Positions 1 through 12,391 of a DNA stretch of 64,000 bases are shown here, in pieces. The translations under genes were made by a program, and so were the position numbers. Within the stretch, counting starts at the first letter, position 1, and every line of letters begins with the position of its first letter. The stretch covers positions 3,773,001 through 3,837,000 of the forward strand of contig NZ_CP151951.1 in NCBI RefSeq assembly GCF_038592985.1, given 5' to 3'. The notes under the pieces were generated by a model, which ran no database searches, was not told where the DNA came from, and saw only the letters and a list, made by a program, of their open reading frames with translations. This DNA is from Paenibacillus sp. FSL R10-2782. Lineage in GTDB: Bacteria; Bacillota; Bacilli; Paenibacillales; Paenibacillaceae.

Positions 1-642
1 CCGTCCGGTTGCTTCCTTCGTACCTGTAGACATTTTGCGGATTTCTGTAGCGACAACGCCAAAACCCGCTCCTGCCTCACCCACCCGGGCTGCTTCAATT
101 GCTGCATTTAATCCAAGCAAGTTTGTCTGCTCTGAAATTTCCTTAATGTAGCCGGCCACTTCTGTCACATTACCGGAATCTTCGACCGCCTTTTTCGTAT
201 TGCTCAAGATTTCTTCGGCCGTCGCACTAAGCTCCTCCGATTGGGCCGCCACATGCTGAATCCCTTCAACTAGCTTGCTTGTTACTTCCTCGGCTTGAGT
301 CATCAACTTTTTCAATTGATCTTGATTATCCATACTATAGGTGATACACATCACTGCCTCAATCTCATTCTGTTCATTCTTAATCGGATGAAAGTAAGAA
401 TCAGCGGCGATTCCAAAAACTTCAGCAGCATAACGCTCTCTGGTCTTTTCACCACCCACTAACTTTTTGAAATTTCTGTGGTCGTCAGGAAGAGGGTCGC
501 CTGCTTTGAAGTCATACACTAAACTTTTACCTGATTGAAAGAACAGAAACTTTTCACTATCCATTACAGAAATTGAAACATCTTGTCGTGCAGCGTCCCT
601 GATAAACGGCATAGCGGCCAAAACAGCTTCAACTTGATTCAT
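1..642 (-). CDS. soluble methyl-accepting chemotaxis-type signal transducer (C-terminus cut by window edge)
   Basis: The 214 visible codons start at ATG 642, preceded by GGAAG. The first ~115 residues form a PAS/sensor-like region with no membrane segment. From about residue 115 the sequence becomes the MCP signalling hairpin: it has the coiled-coil region ([10 protein letters not shown]) and the conserved tip region ([19 protein letters not shown]). Proteins of this build pass a cytoplasmic signal to CheA/CheW. The C-terminal part lies beyond position 1. The ligand cannot be told from the sequence; a cytoplasmic redox or metabolic cue is an inference from the missing transmembrane segments. 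Confidence 0.85.
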   Translation of the reverse strand, partial: MNQVEAVLAAMPFIRDAARQDVSISVMDSEKFLFFQSGKSLVYDFKAGDPLPDDHRNFKKLVGGEKTRERYAAEVFGIAADSYFHPIKNEQNEIEAVMCITYSMDNQDQLKKLMTQAEEVTSKLVEGIQHVAAQSEELSATAEEILSNTKKAVEDSGNVTEVAGYIKEISEQTNLLGLNAAIEAARVGEAGAGFGVVATEIRKMSTGTKEATGR

Positions 643-956
643 AATATGTATCCACTTCCTTTTATTTTGATACATGCTCTATCCTTTATTTCGACATTTT
701 TACCCAATGTGTTTAGTCAATTTAAAATTACAATTCATTTCCTTCATACGTATACCATGTTCATTTTCTTTCAGGTAGTCTCATATAAGTCATCGTTGTC
801 GAGAATTTTCGCATGTTTTCTGTTACTACTGGAAAAAAGGTTTGTTGAGGCTATATTCAAATAGCGCGTACCAATGGAGCTTCGGCACGCGCTGGTTGTA
901 TATATTTTCAAGACCCGTTTTTGGGTTCTCTCCACTCGCTATTCAGACGTTAAGGT
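643..956. other. intergenic region between chemoreceptor and bglA
   Basis: No convincing gene. It must hold the chemoreceptor promoter (minus strand). A 7-bp inverted repeat, AGCGCGT at 863-869 and ACGCGCT at 887-893, lies about 65 bp downstream of the bglA stop. It could end bgl transcription, but no clear T-run follows on the minus strand, so I do not call it a terminator. Confidence 0.4.
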
Positions 957-2414
<1,458 letters not shown>

Positions 2415-2442
2415 TCAATTCCTTCCCAAGATTTATTTAGGA

Positions 2443-4422
<1,980 letters not shown>

Positions 4423-4483
4423 TTATAGACTGCCTATATTGTGCCTTTGAGGGAATTGAACTATTCAAAATAATGGTATTTAT

Positions 4484-4532
4484 AAAAAAAGACGAAACCA
4501 AATAGATCAAATTCGATCTAGGTTGGTTTCGC
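4484..4532 (-). terminator. LicT-controlled intrinsic terminator ahead of bglP
   Basis: On the minus strand the arms CGAAACCAA and TTGGTTTCG pair and are followed by seven T (4490-4484). The upstream arm is shared with the RAT element, so LicT binding and this hairpin exclude each other, as in the bgl/lic antitermination model. Confidence 0.88.
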
Positions 4533-4554
4533 CTGCTTTACCAGTAACAATCCA
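4526..4554 (-). promoter_or_regulatory. RAT ribonucleic antiterminator, LicT target (bglP leader)
   Basis: 29 nt on the minus strand beginning GGATTGTTACTG and ending GCAGGCGAAACC, which is close to the published BglG/LicT RAT consensus. It overlaps the 5' arm of the terminator at 4484-4532. Stabilised by LicT, it lets transcription enter bglP. Confidence 0.9.
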
Positions 4555-4562
4555 AGAATTAT

Positions 4563-5396
4563 TCAATTTTGTCTTTGGGTCAAACGCTGAATATGAATCG
4601 TTATATACAGCTTTTCCTCATCTGACAATACCGTGTTCAAGTATTTTTCGATCTTAAGCATACAGCCGTAAGCCTTTTTATACTTGGCTTTCACTTGCCT
4701 CCACAAAAAATCGTCTTCCAGTTCTGTCTTTTCTTTTTTATTTAATCGCTGAAAGAAGAATCTTAAATGTGTAATAAATCGTTCATAACTGATTGAGTGT
4801 TCATCTATGGTGTTATTATAAGAGTATTTAATAATATTTAAGATATCCTGTATTTTTTGAGTTTGCTGAGCAACATCTGCTACCTTATTGTAGGAGCTGT
4901 TTACTTGAGCATTTATTAAATGAAGGGCTATATTGCCTGCTTCATCTTCTGACAAGCGTTTGCCTGTTTCGTCTTCAATGAACTCCAGTGCTTTTAATCC
5001 AACCCCAAATTCTTTGGGATAAAATTTTTTAATTTCCCAGATTAACGGATTTGCATTTTTAAGCCCTACATCAAACATTTTAAATGCATTGTTCATGTGG
5101 TCTGTAAGCGAAACATATATATAATCGCTCAATTGTGCCTCTAATATGCTTTTTCCATATTCAATGATGTCATAGCATAACGAAACATATTCTGAAGGAA
5201 CATCCTCTAGCAATAATTTAAATTTCTCTGAAGCATCCTTCTGTTTAAGCACAAAGACCTTTTCAATTAAATGCTCTTCTACTTGTTCTCCCGCACTCTT
5301 TTTGAACGCAATACCTCGACCCATAACAACAAATTCATCCCTTTTTGAATCTTTGGCTATTATGGCGTTATTATTAAATATTTTCGTTATGATCAT
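4563..5396 (-). CDS. licT: BglG/SacY-family transcription antiterminator LicT
   Basis: 277 residues. The N-terminal ~55 residues (start MIITKIFNNNAIIAKD) are the RNA-binding co-antiterminator domain. Two PTS regulation domains follow, with the expected phosphorylatable histidines at about 100 (TDH) and 159 (ALHL) in PRD1 and about 210 (THLRF) and 268 (TIHIQ) in PRD2. LicT dimers bind RAT RNA when PRD1 is unphosphorylated (substrate present) and PRD2 is phosphorylated by HPr. It is the first gene of the operon and has a RAT in its own leader, so it should control itself. Confidence 0.93.
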   Translation of the reverse strand: MIITKIFNNNAIIAKDSKRDEFVVMGRGIAFKKSAGEQVEEHLIEKVFVLKQKDASEKFKLLLEDVPSEYVSLCYDIIEYGKSILEAQLSDYIYVSLTDHMNNAFKMFDVGLKNANPLIWEIKKFYPKEFGVGLKALEFIEDETGKRLSEDEAGNIALHLINAQVNSSYNKVADVAQQTQKIQDILNIIKYSYNNTIDEHSISYERFITHLRFFFQRLNKKEKTELEDDFLWRQVKAKYKKAYGCMLKIEKYLNTVLSDEEKLYITIHIQRLTQRQN

Positions 5397-5803
5397 CTAA
5401 CTGCCCCCTTATCCCACAAAAATTTAAAAAAGGATTTAGTTGCTGGGCGAAATTTCAGATAGGTCACAAGACGGTAATAGCCGATCAAACCTTCGTCATA
5501 AATCAAATTAAAATGTAGTTGATTTACAATTTTGTGTTATGAAAACGCATTCAAATCAAGAGACAAAAGCCTTACGTTTTCCCTGAATGATCTTGAGTGC
5601 TCTCAAACCGATCTGATATTCCGTTTTGTAAATGGATATAGTCGGTTAGCCACGCCTATGACATCATTTCTCGGATGTCGATTCGTTGGTCGACGTCATC
5701 ATCTTTGTTGTTCAGCACTTGTAAGGCTTTGTATCACTCACCTTTCTGCGTTATGCCTGGGCCAGATATTCATATCGTGCGGGATATCACAAATCTTGTA
5801 TTT
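5397..5803. other. long licT leader, no gene recognised
   Basis: About 400 bp separate the first terminator (5804-5863) from the licT start, much longer than usual for such leaders. Open frames on both strands are short and resemble no family I know. It may contain a decayed insertion. Confidence 0.4.
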
Positions 5804-5863
5804 CTAAAAGAAAAGGCAAAACCCAACACATGGAAATATTAATTCCATGCCTCGGGTTTTGCC
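5804..5863 (-). terminator. LicT-controlled terminator in the licT leader
   Basis: Minus-strand hairpin with arms GGCAAAACCC and GGGTTTTGCC (5854-5863 and 5815-5824) around an inner CATGGAA/TTCCATG stem, followed by TTTTCTTTTT. Its 5' arm is shared with the RAT at 5855-5879. Confidence 0.85.
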
Positions 5864-5879
5864 TTTTCAGTAACAATCC
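5855..5879 (-). promoter_or_regulatory. RAT antiterminator in the licT leader
   Basis: Minus strand: begins GGATTGTTACTG and ends AAAAGGCAAAACC, a shorter form of the RAT consensus. It lies just downstream of the predicted start of transcription and overlaps the terminator arm, so licT expression is likely autoregulated by antitermination. Confidence 0.8.
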
Positions 5880-5886
5880 CAACATC

Positions 5887-5935
5887 ATAATAACATCTTA
5901 TTTAAGTTTTGCCAACAAAAATGTTTGCGCTTTCT
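5887..5935 (-). promoter_or_regulatory. promoter of licT-bglPA with possible cre site
   Basis: Minus strand: -35 TTGGCA (5915-5910), 17-bp spacer, -10 TATTAT (5892-5887). Just upstream of the -35 is AGAAAGCGCAAACA (5935-5922), which fits the CcpA cre consensus with two mismatches. Catabolite control is therefore plausible; the position just upstream of the -35 leaves activation or repression open. Confidence 0.65.
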
Positions 5936-5984
5936 TTTTTGGGGTATTTACAACAAGTAGACCCTGTTTTATTGGTATAAAATG

Positions 5985-7001
5985 TCATCCTCCAATGTAG
6001 GACATGCTAATCTTTTTTCTATTTTTTGCTGTCTGTTCAGTACGTTCATCGGAATACCGATCTGTGCGTTGTTCCCATACTGAAGTAATCACAGCAAGCA
6101 GCTCTTCGTCATTTGTCCCGTTACGAAGCATCTGACGTAGATCAAATCCGCCTGAAGCAAACAAGCACGTATAAAACTTGCCATCGGACGATAAGCGGGC
6201 ACGTGTGCAGGACGAGCAAAATGATTCAGAAACTGAAGTAATAAAGCCAACCTGCGCGTCGCTGTCTTTATAACGATAACGCTTTGCCACTTCTCCAAAG
6301 TAATTTTGGTTCATCGGCTCCAACTCGTACGTATTCTTAAGTCGTTCAACAATTTCTTTTTTTGTTATTACCTTGTCGAAGCTCCAGCCAGTATCGTTAC
6401 CTACATCCATAAACTCAATAAAACGAAGGGTTATTCCCTGCTCCTTGAAATAAGCAGCCATCGGCAAAATTTCAGAATCATTAATACCTTTTTGAACCAC
6501 CATATTGACCTTGATTTCAAAGCCTATTTCCCTTGCATATTCGATCTGCTTTAAAATAAAACCAGGCTTAATGCCCCGCCCATTCAACCGCCCAAACAGC
6601 TCGGGGTCCAGAGCATCTACACTGACATTAAGCCGTCGTAGCCCCGCTTCATAGAGACGATTAGCCTGTTGGCCTAGCAGCAAACCGTTGGTGGTCAAGC
6701 CGATATCTTCCACTCCGTCAATGGACAGAATTTGGGAAACAAGGTCAGGTAGGTTCCGACGCATTAATGGTTCGCCGCCTGTGAGTCGGATTTTTTTTAC
6801 TCCCAGGCACACAAAGAGCTTCGCCAGTCGGTGAATCTCTTCAAACGACAGACATTCACTTTTGGGAAGAAAGGCAAAATCGTCGCCGAAGATTTCTTTG
6901 GGCATACAGTAGGAACAGCGGAAATTGCAGCGGTCCGTAACAGATATACGTAAATCACGAATTGACCGCCGCAATTGGTCTTTCAGTGGATGTGAATTCA
7001 T
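5985..7001 (-). CDS. moaA: GTP 3',8-cyclase MoaA (molybdenum cofactor step 1)
   Basis: 338 residues. The radical-SAM cluster is CNFRCSYC (Cys25, 29, 32) and the second [4Fe-4S] cluster uses Cys262, Cys265 and Cys279. The protein ends in the double glycine typical of MoaA. It converts GTP to 3',8-cyclo-7,8-dihydro-GTP, with MoaC needed next. AAAGGAGG lies 7 nt before the ATG. It is the last gene of narK-moeB-moaE-moaD-moaA, so cofactor supply is tied to nitrate respiration. moaC, mogA and moeA are not in the window. Confidence 0.95.
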   Translation of the reverse strand: MNSHPLKDQLRRSIRDLRISVTDRCNFRCSYCMPKEIFGDDFAFLPKSECLSFEEIHRLAKLFVCLGVKKIRLTGGEPLMRRNLPDLVSQILSIDGVEDIGLTTNGLLLGQQANRLYEAGLRRLNVSVDALDPELFGRLNGRGIKPGFILKQIEYAREIGFEIKVNMVVQKGINDSEILPMAAYFKEQGITLRFIEFMDVGNDTGWSFDKVITKKEIVERLKNTYELEPMNQNYFGEVAKRYRYKDSDAQVGFITSVSESFCSSCTRARLSSDGKFYTCLFASGGFDLRQMLRNGTNDEELLAVITSVWEQRTDRYSDERTEQTAKNRKKISMSYIGG

Positions 7002-7039
7002 GTGGCCGCCTCCTTTTCTAGTGTCTAGGATCGTTATCT

Positions 7040-7273
7040 TTAGCCGCCGCTGACTGGGGGAATGAAGGCTGCAACGTCTCCATCCTGTAATACATCCGTA
7101 GACAAGGCGTACTCCTCATTTAGCGCAATTCGTACAGACTTGATCGGCATATCTGGATATTGATCTGTTATCCAATTGGATAAATCACCCACAGTTTGGC
7201 CCCCCAAATCTACCAATTCCTCTGTTTTTCCCGTCACCTCACGGAGTCCCGCAAAATAGTACAGCTTAATCAT
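7040..7273 (-). CDS. moaD: molybdopterin synthase small subunit MoaD
   Basis: 77 residues from ATG 7273 ([15 protein letters not shown]), a ubiquitin-like sulfur carrier. The C-terminal Gly-Gly (PPVSGG) is the site adenylated by MoeB and converted to a thiocarboxylate. The ATG overlaps the moaE stop by 4 bases (ATGA), so the two subunits are translationally coupled. A longer in-frame version reaching 7348 would run into moaE and is unlikely. Confidence 0.93.
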   Translation of the reverse strand: MIKLYYFAGLREVTGKTEELVDLGGQTVGDLSNWITDQYPDMPIKSVRIALNEEYALSTDVLQDGDVAAFIPPVSGG

Positions 7274-7713
7274 GACTGATCTCCCCCCGGATTTTTCTTT
7301 TGATCTCCGACCCACTGCGTTCCATCTTCCCAAATCTCTCGTTTCCAAATAGGAACTATTTCTTTGATTCGTTCAATCGCGTATTCATTCGCCTCATACG
7401 CATCCGAACGATGAGGTGAAGAAACGGCAATGACAACGGCGATATCACCGATTTGAAGCTCGCCAATGCGGTGCGCGATTGCCACTCGTGTCCCTTCCCA
7501 TTTCTGTTCGATTTCGCAGCCAATCTCCGTGAGCTTTTTTTGGGCCATAGGGACATAGGCCTCATAAGCAAGGTATAAGGTCCGTACGCCTTGAGTCCAT
7601 TCTCGTACGTGCCCTGTAAAAACAGTCACCGCTCCTGCTTCCGGCCTTAGGACATAATCCGCATAAGCCTGCGGGAGAATGGGCTCCGTCACGATTTCAA
7701 ATACACTCATCAT
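7270..7713 (-). CDS. moaE: molybdopterin synthase catalytic subunit MoaE
   Basis: About 147 residues; ATG 7713 is chosen because GGAAGG lies just before it. Family features include the VTVFTGHVRE strand, the AHRIGEL segment, the VSSPHR segment and the K-x-x-x-P-I-W-K-rich catalytic end (EIVPIWKRE). With MoaD it inserts the dithiolene sulfurs into cyclic pyranopterin monophosphate. A GTG two codons upstream is an alternative start. Confidence 0.93.
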   Translation of the reverse strand: MMSVFEIVTEPILPQAYADYVLRPEAGAVTVFTGHVREWTQGVRTLYLAYEAYVPMAQKKLTEIGCEIEQKWEGTRVAIAHRIGELQIGDIAVVIAVSSPHRSDAYEANEYAIERIKEIVPIWKREIWEDGTQWVGDQKKNPGGDQS

Positions 7714-7795
7714 TTCCACCTTCCAGCCATCGGACAGGCCACTCTCCTGTGACAGACTCTTTTAAATATTTCTGCTTTTTGTATCTACATCTCGT

Positions 7796-8815
7796 TTAAC
7801 CAAACAGCTTATGATATAGTTTTTGACCGTTGGTAACACTTCGTACACCGTGTATGAAAAGCCTTCCGTTTTTGAATAAAATCATTCGATGCTTAAAAGC
7901 ATAAAATTCAACGAAATAAGGAGTTCTTTTTACACGATCTGCTATAAGCCTGCCCATTTTCTCTGCATCATCGAGCGTGATCGGACGATGGGGGTCTGGA
8001 AGAACCTGTACCACATCCCGTCCGCACAGAGCAGCATACGCCGAGCGACGTGATGCTGTCAGTGCAGGAAACGTAGGATATTCTCCACAGGTTGGACAAT
8101 CTTGATTACGGATGCGGGAAATCCCTATGTCCATCTGCGTGTTCTCCCATAGATCAAATAGATAAACCTTGCGGCGCATCTTATCACGTCTGCCGCTCAG
8201 CCACTTCATGGCTTCTGCACATTGGAGGGCGGCTGTCACCTGGACTGCGGGCGAGATGATTCCAGCCGTATCGCAGGTCTGATTGATCGCAGGCAACGAT
8301 GGCAGAAGGCAGCGTAAACAAGCTGACTCGCCCGGCACGAATGGAAAAACAACGCCTGTGCTTCCAACACAGGCTCCGTAAATCCATGGAATTCCTGCCT
8401 TCAGTGCAGCATCGTTGATAAGCAGACGAGTTTCGAAATTGTCCGTAGCATCCATCAGCAATATACTTTTGCTGGCAAGTTCTTGAACAAGCTCGGCATC
8501 CAGATTATCGAGGTATGTGTACAACCGTACGTCTTCACGTATGGCCTTCAACCTTCTTTCGGCTGCCATGACCTTAGGCTGCATTTCCGCGGCGTCCTGC
8601 TCCGTGAACAGCTGCTGACGTTGCAGGTTCGACAGCTCCACATAATCCCGGTCAACCAGATGAAGCTCCCCAACGCCCGCTCTTACCAATGTTTCGGCAA
8701 TGGCGGAACCCAGTGCCCCGCAACCGATAATGGTGACGACAGCAGCGGACAGATTACGCTGCCCTTCGCCGCCAATGGGTCTAAATAAGATCTGTCTTGA
8801 ATAACGTTCATTCAT
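7796..8815 (-). CDS. moeB: MoeB/ThiF-type molybdopterin-synthase adenylyltransferase
   Basis: 339 residues with the nucleotide-binding motif GCGALGS near residue 32, the LVDRDYVELSNLQRQ segment of the E1-like fold, and zinc cysteine pairs CLRC and CPTC. It adenylates the C-terminus of MoaD (ThiS is possible for relatives). It overlaps the narK stop by 8 bp. The tail of about 90 residues after the CPTC pair shows no rhodanese active-site Cys; it may be a small C-terminal domain that I do not recognise. Confidence 0.88.
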   Translation of the reverse strand: MNERYSRQILFRPIGGEGQRNLSAAVVTIIGCGALGSAIAETLVRAGVGELHLVDRDYVELSNLQRQQLFTEQDAAEMQPKVMAAERRLKAIREDVRLYTYLDNLDAELVQELASKSILLMDATDNFETRLLINDAALKAGIPWIYGACVGSTGVVFPFVPGESACLRCLLPSLPAINQTCDTAGIISPAVQVTAALQCAEAMKWLSGRRDKMRRKVYLFDLWENTQMDIGISRIRNQDCPTCGEYPTFPALTASRRSAYAALCGRDVVQVLPDPHRPITLDDAEKMGRLIADRVKRTPYFVEFYAFKHRMILFKNGRLFIHGVRSVTNGQKLYHKLFG

Positions 8816-9962
8816 TAGAATGTACCCCTTGATAATACAGCCATATGACGAGGATCAGGCTAGCCAGCGCCACTTGGGAGAGTAACATGAACCCAATGGA
8901 ATATTGGCCAGTAACGGCATGAATCGTCGACAACAAGATTGGAGGGAAAAAGCCACCGAGACCGCCCATCATGGATACAATTCCGTTAACTATACCCGCT
9001 TGTTTATTAAAATAAAATGGAACTAGCTTGAAAATGACACCGTTCCCCACTCCAGCACATACAGCGATCGCCAAGCAGCCTACTGTATAAAGGGTGATTC
9101 CTGGTGAAAAAGCCAAAAGAATCGCAGCGACTGTATAAATAGAAAACGTACCTACCAGCAGGAACAGGGGCTGAAACCGATCCGCCAGCCAGCCACCGAT
9201 GGGGCGGAAGAATGTGGCAATTGCAATGAAGCCTGCTGTACGCATCCCTGCATCCACTTTAGCCAGCTCAAAATTCGATACCAGGAAATTCGGCAAGTAC
9301 ACCGTGAACGCTACAAATGAGCCAAATGTAATAAAATAAAAGAGCGAGAAAAACCAAAGCTTTTCATTTTTGTAAACCCCTTTAATCTGTTCCATAATGG
9401 GCGTCATTACTTTAGCTTCATGACGGTCCCCTAAGAAGAAATTCAAAACGATAAAAACAAGCAGCAGAATGAGATACAGCTTCACTGTAGAGGCCCAGCC
9501 AATTTGGGTAGCCACAATAGGGGCCGAGAAGGTAGTAACGGCTGTTCCCAAATTTCCTATACCATACATTCCATTTACAAACCCATGCTTTTCCTTTGGA
9601 TAATACTTCGGTAGCGAAGTCACCCCAACCGAGAACACAGCTCCTCCAATCCCAAGGAACAAGCCACCGATAATTAAATCCATCATCGTAGAAGCTTCAC
9701 TGATATAGTAGACGGGAAACAAAAGCAAAATAAAGCTAACGAGAAAAACGATTCTTGCTCCGAAAATGTTGGCATAATAACCCAACGGAATGCGCAGAAT
9801 CGATCCAAGCACAACCGGAATCGCTGTGACTATGGCCAATTTTCCGGGTGGAATAGCAATATCCTCCGTAATGAACGGCATAAGAGAAGAAATGATAACC
9901 CATACCATGAATCCAAGAATCAAGTTCATTGTTTGTAACGGCAACTGCATTTTTCTAATCAT
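8808..9962 (-). CDS. narK: nitrate/nitrite transporter NarK, MFS family
   Basis: 384 residues, twelve predicted hydrophobic segments. The nitrate-signature glycine-rich stretches FLGIGGAVFSVG and GMYGIGNLG occur in the N-terminal half and GVGNGV/GGLGGFFPP in the second half. It imports nitrate and/or exports nitrite across the plasma membrane. AAAAGGTGAG precedes the ATG. It is the first gene of a five-gene operon with the moe/moa genes, driven by the NreC-like promoter at 10020-10085. Confidence 0.93.
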   Translation of the reverse strand: MIRKMQLPLQTMNLILGFMVWVIISSLMPFITEDIAIPPGKLAIVTAIPVVLGSILRIPLGYYANIFGARIVFLVSFILLLFPVYYISEASTMMDLIIGGLFLGIGGAVFSVGVTSLPKYYPKEKHGFVNGMYGIGNLGTAVTTFSAPIVATQIGWASTVKLYLILLLVFIVLNFFLGDRHEAKVMTPIMEQIKGVYKNEKLWFFSLFYFITFGSFVAFTVYLPNFLVSNFELAKVDAGMRTAGFIAIATFFRPIGGWLADRFQPLFLLVGTFSIYTVAAILLAFSPGITLYTVGCLAIAVCAGVGNGVIFKLVPFYFNKQAGIVNGIVSMMGGLGGFFPPILLSTIHAVTGQYSIGFMLLSQVALASLILVIWLYYQGVHSNE

Positions 9963-10019
9963 TTAACTCACCTTTTCAACGTTTTTCTGTCGAATTATTG
10001 ATTTGAATTTTCTGTCCCC

Positions 10020-10048
10020 ATTGTAGCCGCTAGCCGATCTGTTCGAAT
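10020..10048 (-). promoter_or_regulatory. promoter of narK-moeB-moaEDA
   Basis: Minus strand: weak -35 ATTCGA (10048-10043), 17-bp spacer, good -10 TACAAT (10025-10020). A weak -35 with a strong upstream activator box is typical of activator-dependent promoters. The geometry equals the three other promoters of the island. Confidence 0.65.
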
Positions 10049-10049
10049 A

Positions 10050-10085
10050 TAGGGGACTCCCCTTTACCTGACAGGGGAGTCCCTG
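10050..10085. promoter_or_regulatory. two NreC-like boxes upstream of narK
   Basis: TAGGGGACTCCCCT at 10050-10063 and CAGGGGAGTCCCTG at 10072-10085, 22 bp apart (two helical turns). Both fit the TAGGG-N4-CCCTA palindrome reported for Staphylococcus NreC. The proximal box touches the -35, centred near -43 from the inferred start. Confidence 0.7.
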
Positions 10086-10088
10086 AAA

Positions 10089-10117
10089 ATAAAAAAAATC
10101 GCTTCTATATGAAGCGA
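10089..10117 (-). terminator. terminator of the nar-nre transcript
   Basis: Minus-strand hairpin TCGCTTC-ATATA-GAAGCGA followed by eight T (10098-10091), 48 bp after the nreC stop. Confidence 0.85.
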
Positions 10118-10164
10118 CTTGGTCTGTTCAAGAGATTTTTTCATAAAATGTTCTTCTTCATCGG

Positions 10165-10815
10165 CTAAAAATCCAGCATTTTTTTCTTTAATGCATATTG
10201 GACCAGCTCAGGCCGACTTTTTAAGTTCAACTTCTCCATGATTTTCGCTTTGTTCGCTTCAACCGTCTTGACAGAAATGAACAGCTTTTCCGCAACTTCC
10301 TTGTTACCGTAACCTTTTGCGACCAGAGGCAGAATCTCCAGTTCCCGCTTGGACAGGATCTCATAAGGATCTTCTGATTGTGACGTCGTATCTTTTTTGA
10401 TGAACTCACGAACGAGAGAAGTGGCCATTTTAGGATGGATATAGGTCCCGCCCCCATGAATGGTCCGTATGGCAAGCAATAGCTCCTCATCCGGTGCATT
10501 TTTCAAAACATATCCCGAAGCACCATTCTTCAAAATATGAAATAGATATTCTTCATCGTCATGCATAGTCAGAATCAGAATTTTAGTGTCGGGGTGGTCC
10601 TCTTTAATCTTGCCTGTGGCGATTAATCCACTTTCGCCTGGCGGCATACTGAGATCCATAATTAGAATATCCGGTCGATATTTGGCCACCATCGTATACG
10701 CTTCAATTCCGTCTGCCGCCGTTCCGACAACCTCCATATCCGATTGGAAGTTGAGAATCATGGAAAATCCACTTCGTACAATCGCATGGTCATCCGCTAG
10801 CACAATTTTGATCAA
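10165..10815 (-). CDS. nreC: response regulator NreC, NarL/FixJ family
   Basis: 216 residues from a TTG start at 10815 (reading [17 protein letters not shown]) with AGGAGG 9 nt upstream; the ATG at 10833 has no ribosome site. It has a receiver domain with phospho-acceptor Asp54 ([12 protein letters not shown]) and a LuxR-type HTH in the last 65 residues ([20 protein letters not shown]). Its start overlaps nreB by 26 bp. In Staphylococcus NreC-P activates narGHJI, nir and narT; here matching boxes occur at four promoters. Confidence 0.9.
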   Translation of the reverse strand: MIKIVLADDHAIVRSGFSMILNFQSDMEVVGTAADGIEAYTMVAKYRPDILIMDLSMPPGESGLIATGKIKEDHPDTKILILTMHDDEEYLFHILKNGASGYVLKNAPDEELLLAIRTIHGGGTYIHPKMATSLVREFIKKDTTSQSEDPYEILSKRELEILPLVAKGYGNKEVAEKLFISVKTVEANKAKIMEKLNLKSRPELVQYALKKKMLDF

Positions 10816-11884
10816 GTCTCTTTTCCTCCTCATGTCCAATCGGAATTTGTAAAAAGACTTTGGTTCCTCGACCAACATTTGAAAGGACGCCAAAACTTCC
10901 GCTTACCAGCTCCGCCCGCTCCTGCATGCCATATAAGCCAAGTCCCGTTCCAATAGGCTTGCTCCCCTTTTCAAAGCCAATTCCATCATCCTCTACAGTC
11001 AAACGAAGCGTATGATCGTGCTCAGACAAAGAAACTTTAACCATGTCTACCTGGGCATACTTCAAGGCATTGAGAACAGCCTCCTGGCAGACGCGGTAAA
11101 TGACAGTTTCCTTTTCACTTCCATACCGCTTTTGGGGAAGATCGGACACAAACTCAACCACAAGACCAAAGCTTTGCTCGATCCGCTTGAAGTGGGAACG
11201 GAATGCCGCTTCAAGCCCAAAATCATCAAGTGTGGCGGGGCGTAGTTCCACAGACAGGTTGCGGATATCATCCAGCAATCGCGTCATGGATGCTTCGGTC
11301 TGCTTCATATTTTTTAGGAGCTGTTCATCATTCGTCATGTATTTTAACACCCGTAGTTCAACAACCGCGCTCATCAATTCCTGGGCGACGCTGTCGTGCA
11401 GTTCCCTGGAAAGCCGTTTACGCTCATTTTCCTGCGCTTCAATGACATGCTTCATCATTTTGTTTTGATACAATTTTTCCTGCGTCTGCAATTGCGGGGT
11501 CAAATCTCTCAACATCAACACACGTGTTCCATGTTCAGAATCAATGGTATGAAAAGAAGCGGCATAGGGAACCATTCCGTTGCTCTTCGTTTCCAGATAC
11601 ACCTGAAAAGAAGCGAAATCCTTGGATTCTGGCATATTGAAATAACAATCAAGGCAGGTACGAGGCTCTGTGTCGCTTGTATAGCCTCTGCATGTTCCGC
11701 ATAAAGCCTTGTCCTTCCCTTCATAGAGTTGAATGAGGACGTCATCGCCCACAATCTCCTCAGCCGCCGGGTTCATAGCCAGGGTATTCCCTTGCCTATC
11801 AAAAAAGAAAATGGCTTCCGTACTGTTCTCAAACAACTTCACCATTAGCGCACTCAAAGAGCCAGTCCCTACAGACAATGTCAA
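10790..11884 (-). CDS. nreB: oxygen-sensing histidine kinase NreB
   Basis: 364 residues from a TTG start at 11884, directly after the nreA stop, with GGAAGGAAG upstream. It has a PAS domain with four cysteines at 62, 65, 77 and 80. The CX2CX11CX2C spacing matches the [4Fe-4S] oxygen sensor of Staphylococcus NreB. The HisKA_3 H-box is [14 protein letters not shown] with His163; the ATPase domain carries DDGIGFE and GTGLGLYGM. No membrane segment, so it is cytoplasmic. Without oxygen the cluster is intact and the kinase phosphorylates NreC. Confidence 0.92.
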   Translation of the reverse strand: MTLSVGTGSLSALMVKLFENSTEAIFFFDRQGNTLAMNPAAEEIVGDDVLIQLYEGKDKALCGTCRGYTSDTEPRTCLDCYFNMPESKDFASFQVYLETKSNGMVPYAASFHTIDSEHGTRVLMLRDLTPQLQTQEKLYQNKMMKHVIEAQENERKRLSRELHDSVAQELMSAVVELRVLKYMTNDEQLLKNMKQTEASMTRLLDDIRNLSVELRPATLDDFGLEAAFRSHFKRIEQSFGLVVEFVSDLPQKRYGSEKETVIYRVCQEAVLNALKYAQVDMVKVSLSEHDHTLRLTVEDDGIGFEKGSKPIGTGLGLYGMQERAELVSGSFGVLSNVGRGTKVFLQIPIGHEEEKRLDQNCASG

Positions 11885-12337
11885 TCACATCACTTCCTTC
11901 CCGTTCAACTCTCCAATTCCCCTATGCGCCAAGGCTTCCAAATCACGCATAATGGCTTCGGTCATCAGCTGTTCTTCCCGAAATCCACCAAGCAGTACGC
12001 CCGCGACGCGAGCATCATGCCATAAGGGAACAGCCCCGAGACTCTTGAGCTTCTCGGATTGAACGATCGGGTAGTTAAACAGGCTGTCTGCCCCCACATA
12101 TTGATAAACAGATGGAATGAAAACGGATTTCCCGGTTTTAAATACGACTCCTGCTATGCCCTTTCCGGATTGCAGCACAATCCGCTTAAAGCGATCATTT
12201 AAATTACCGGCTGCATTTTTCCATTTAATTACGTATTGATATTCGGCCGGTTCAACAAGAGCAAGCGCCATGAAATCATAACCGAAATGTTCGCGTATTC
12301 GCTCAAGCTCCCTTTGATAATCCATCCTATTATTCAT
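11885..12337 (-). CDS. nreA: nitrate-sensing GAF protein NreA
   Basis: About 150 residues, a single GAF domain (residues ~10-145) with the GKGIAGVVFKTGKSVF and GAVPLWHDARVAGVLLGG strands. NreA binds nitrate and relieves inhibition of NreB in Staphylococcus; its place immediately before nreB supports that role. Start chosen at ATG 12337 behind AGGAG; a GTG one codon earlier and an ATG four codons later are alternatives. It follows narI after a 14-bp stem loop. Confidence 0.85.
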   Translation of the reverse strand: MNNRMDYQRELERIREHFGYDFMALALVEPAEYQYVIKWKNAAGNLNDRFKRIVLQSGKGIAGVVFKTGKSVFIPSVYQYVGADSLFNYPIVQSEKLKSLGAVPLWHDARVAGVLLGGFREEQLMTEAIMRDLEALAHRGIGELNGKEVM

Positions 12338-12350
12338 CACTCTCTCCTAA

Positions 12351-12391
12351 TAGAATTAGGAAAGAAGGCAGAGCCCGCTTTCCTAATTCTA
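12351..12391 (-). other. 14-bp perfect stem-loop between narI and nreA
   Basis: TAGAATTAGGAAAG (12351-12364) and CTTTCCTAATTCTA (12378-12391) pair perfectly around a 13-nt loop. On the minus strand it starts with the narI stop codon and ends 2-3 nt before the nreA ribosome site. No U-tract follows, so it looks more like an RNA-processing, stability or translation-control element than a full terminator. Confidence 0.75.

Noticed and set aside
5532..5807. 91-codon plus-strand frame in the licT leader
   Set aside because: Composition is not protein-like, there is no ribosome site, and it runs against the mapped leader RNA.
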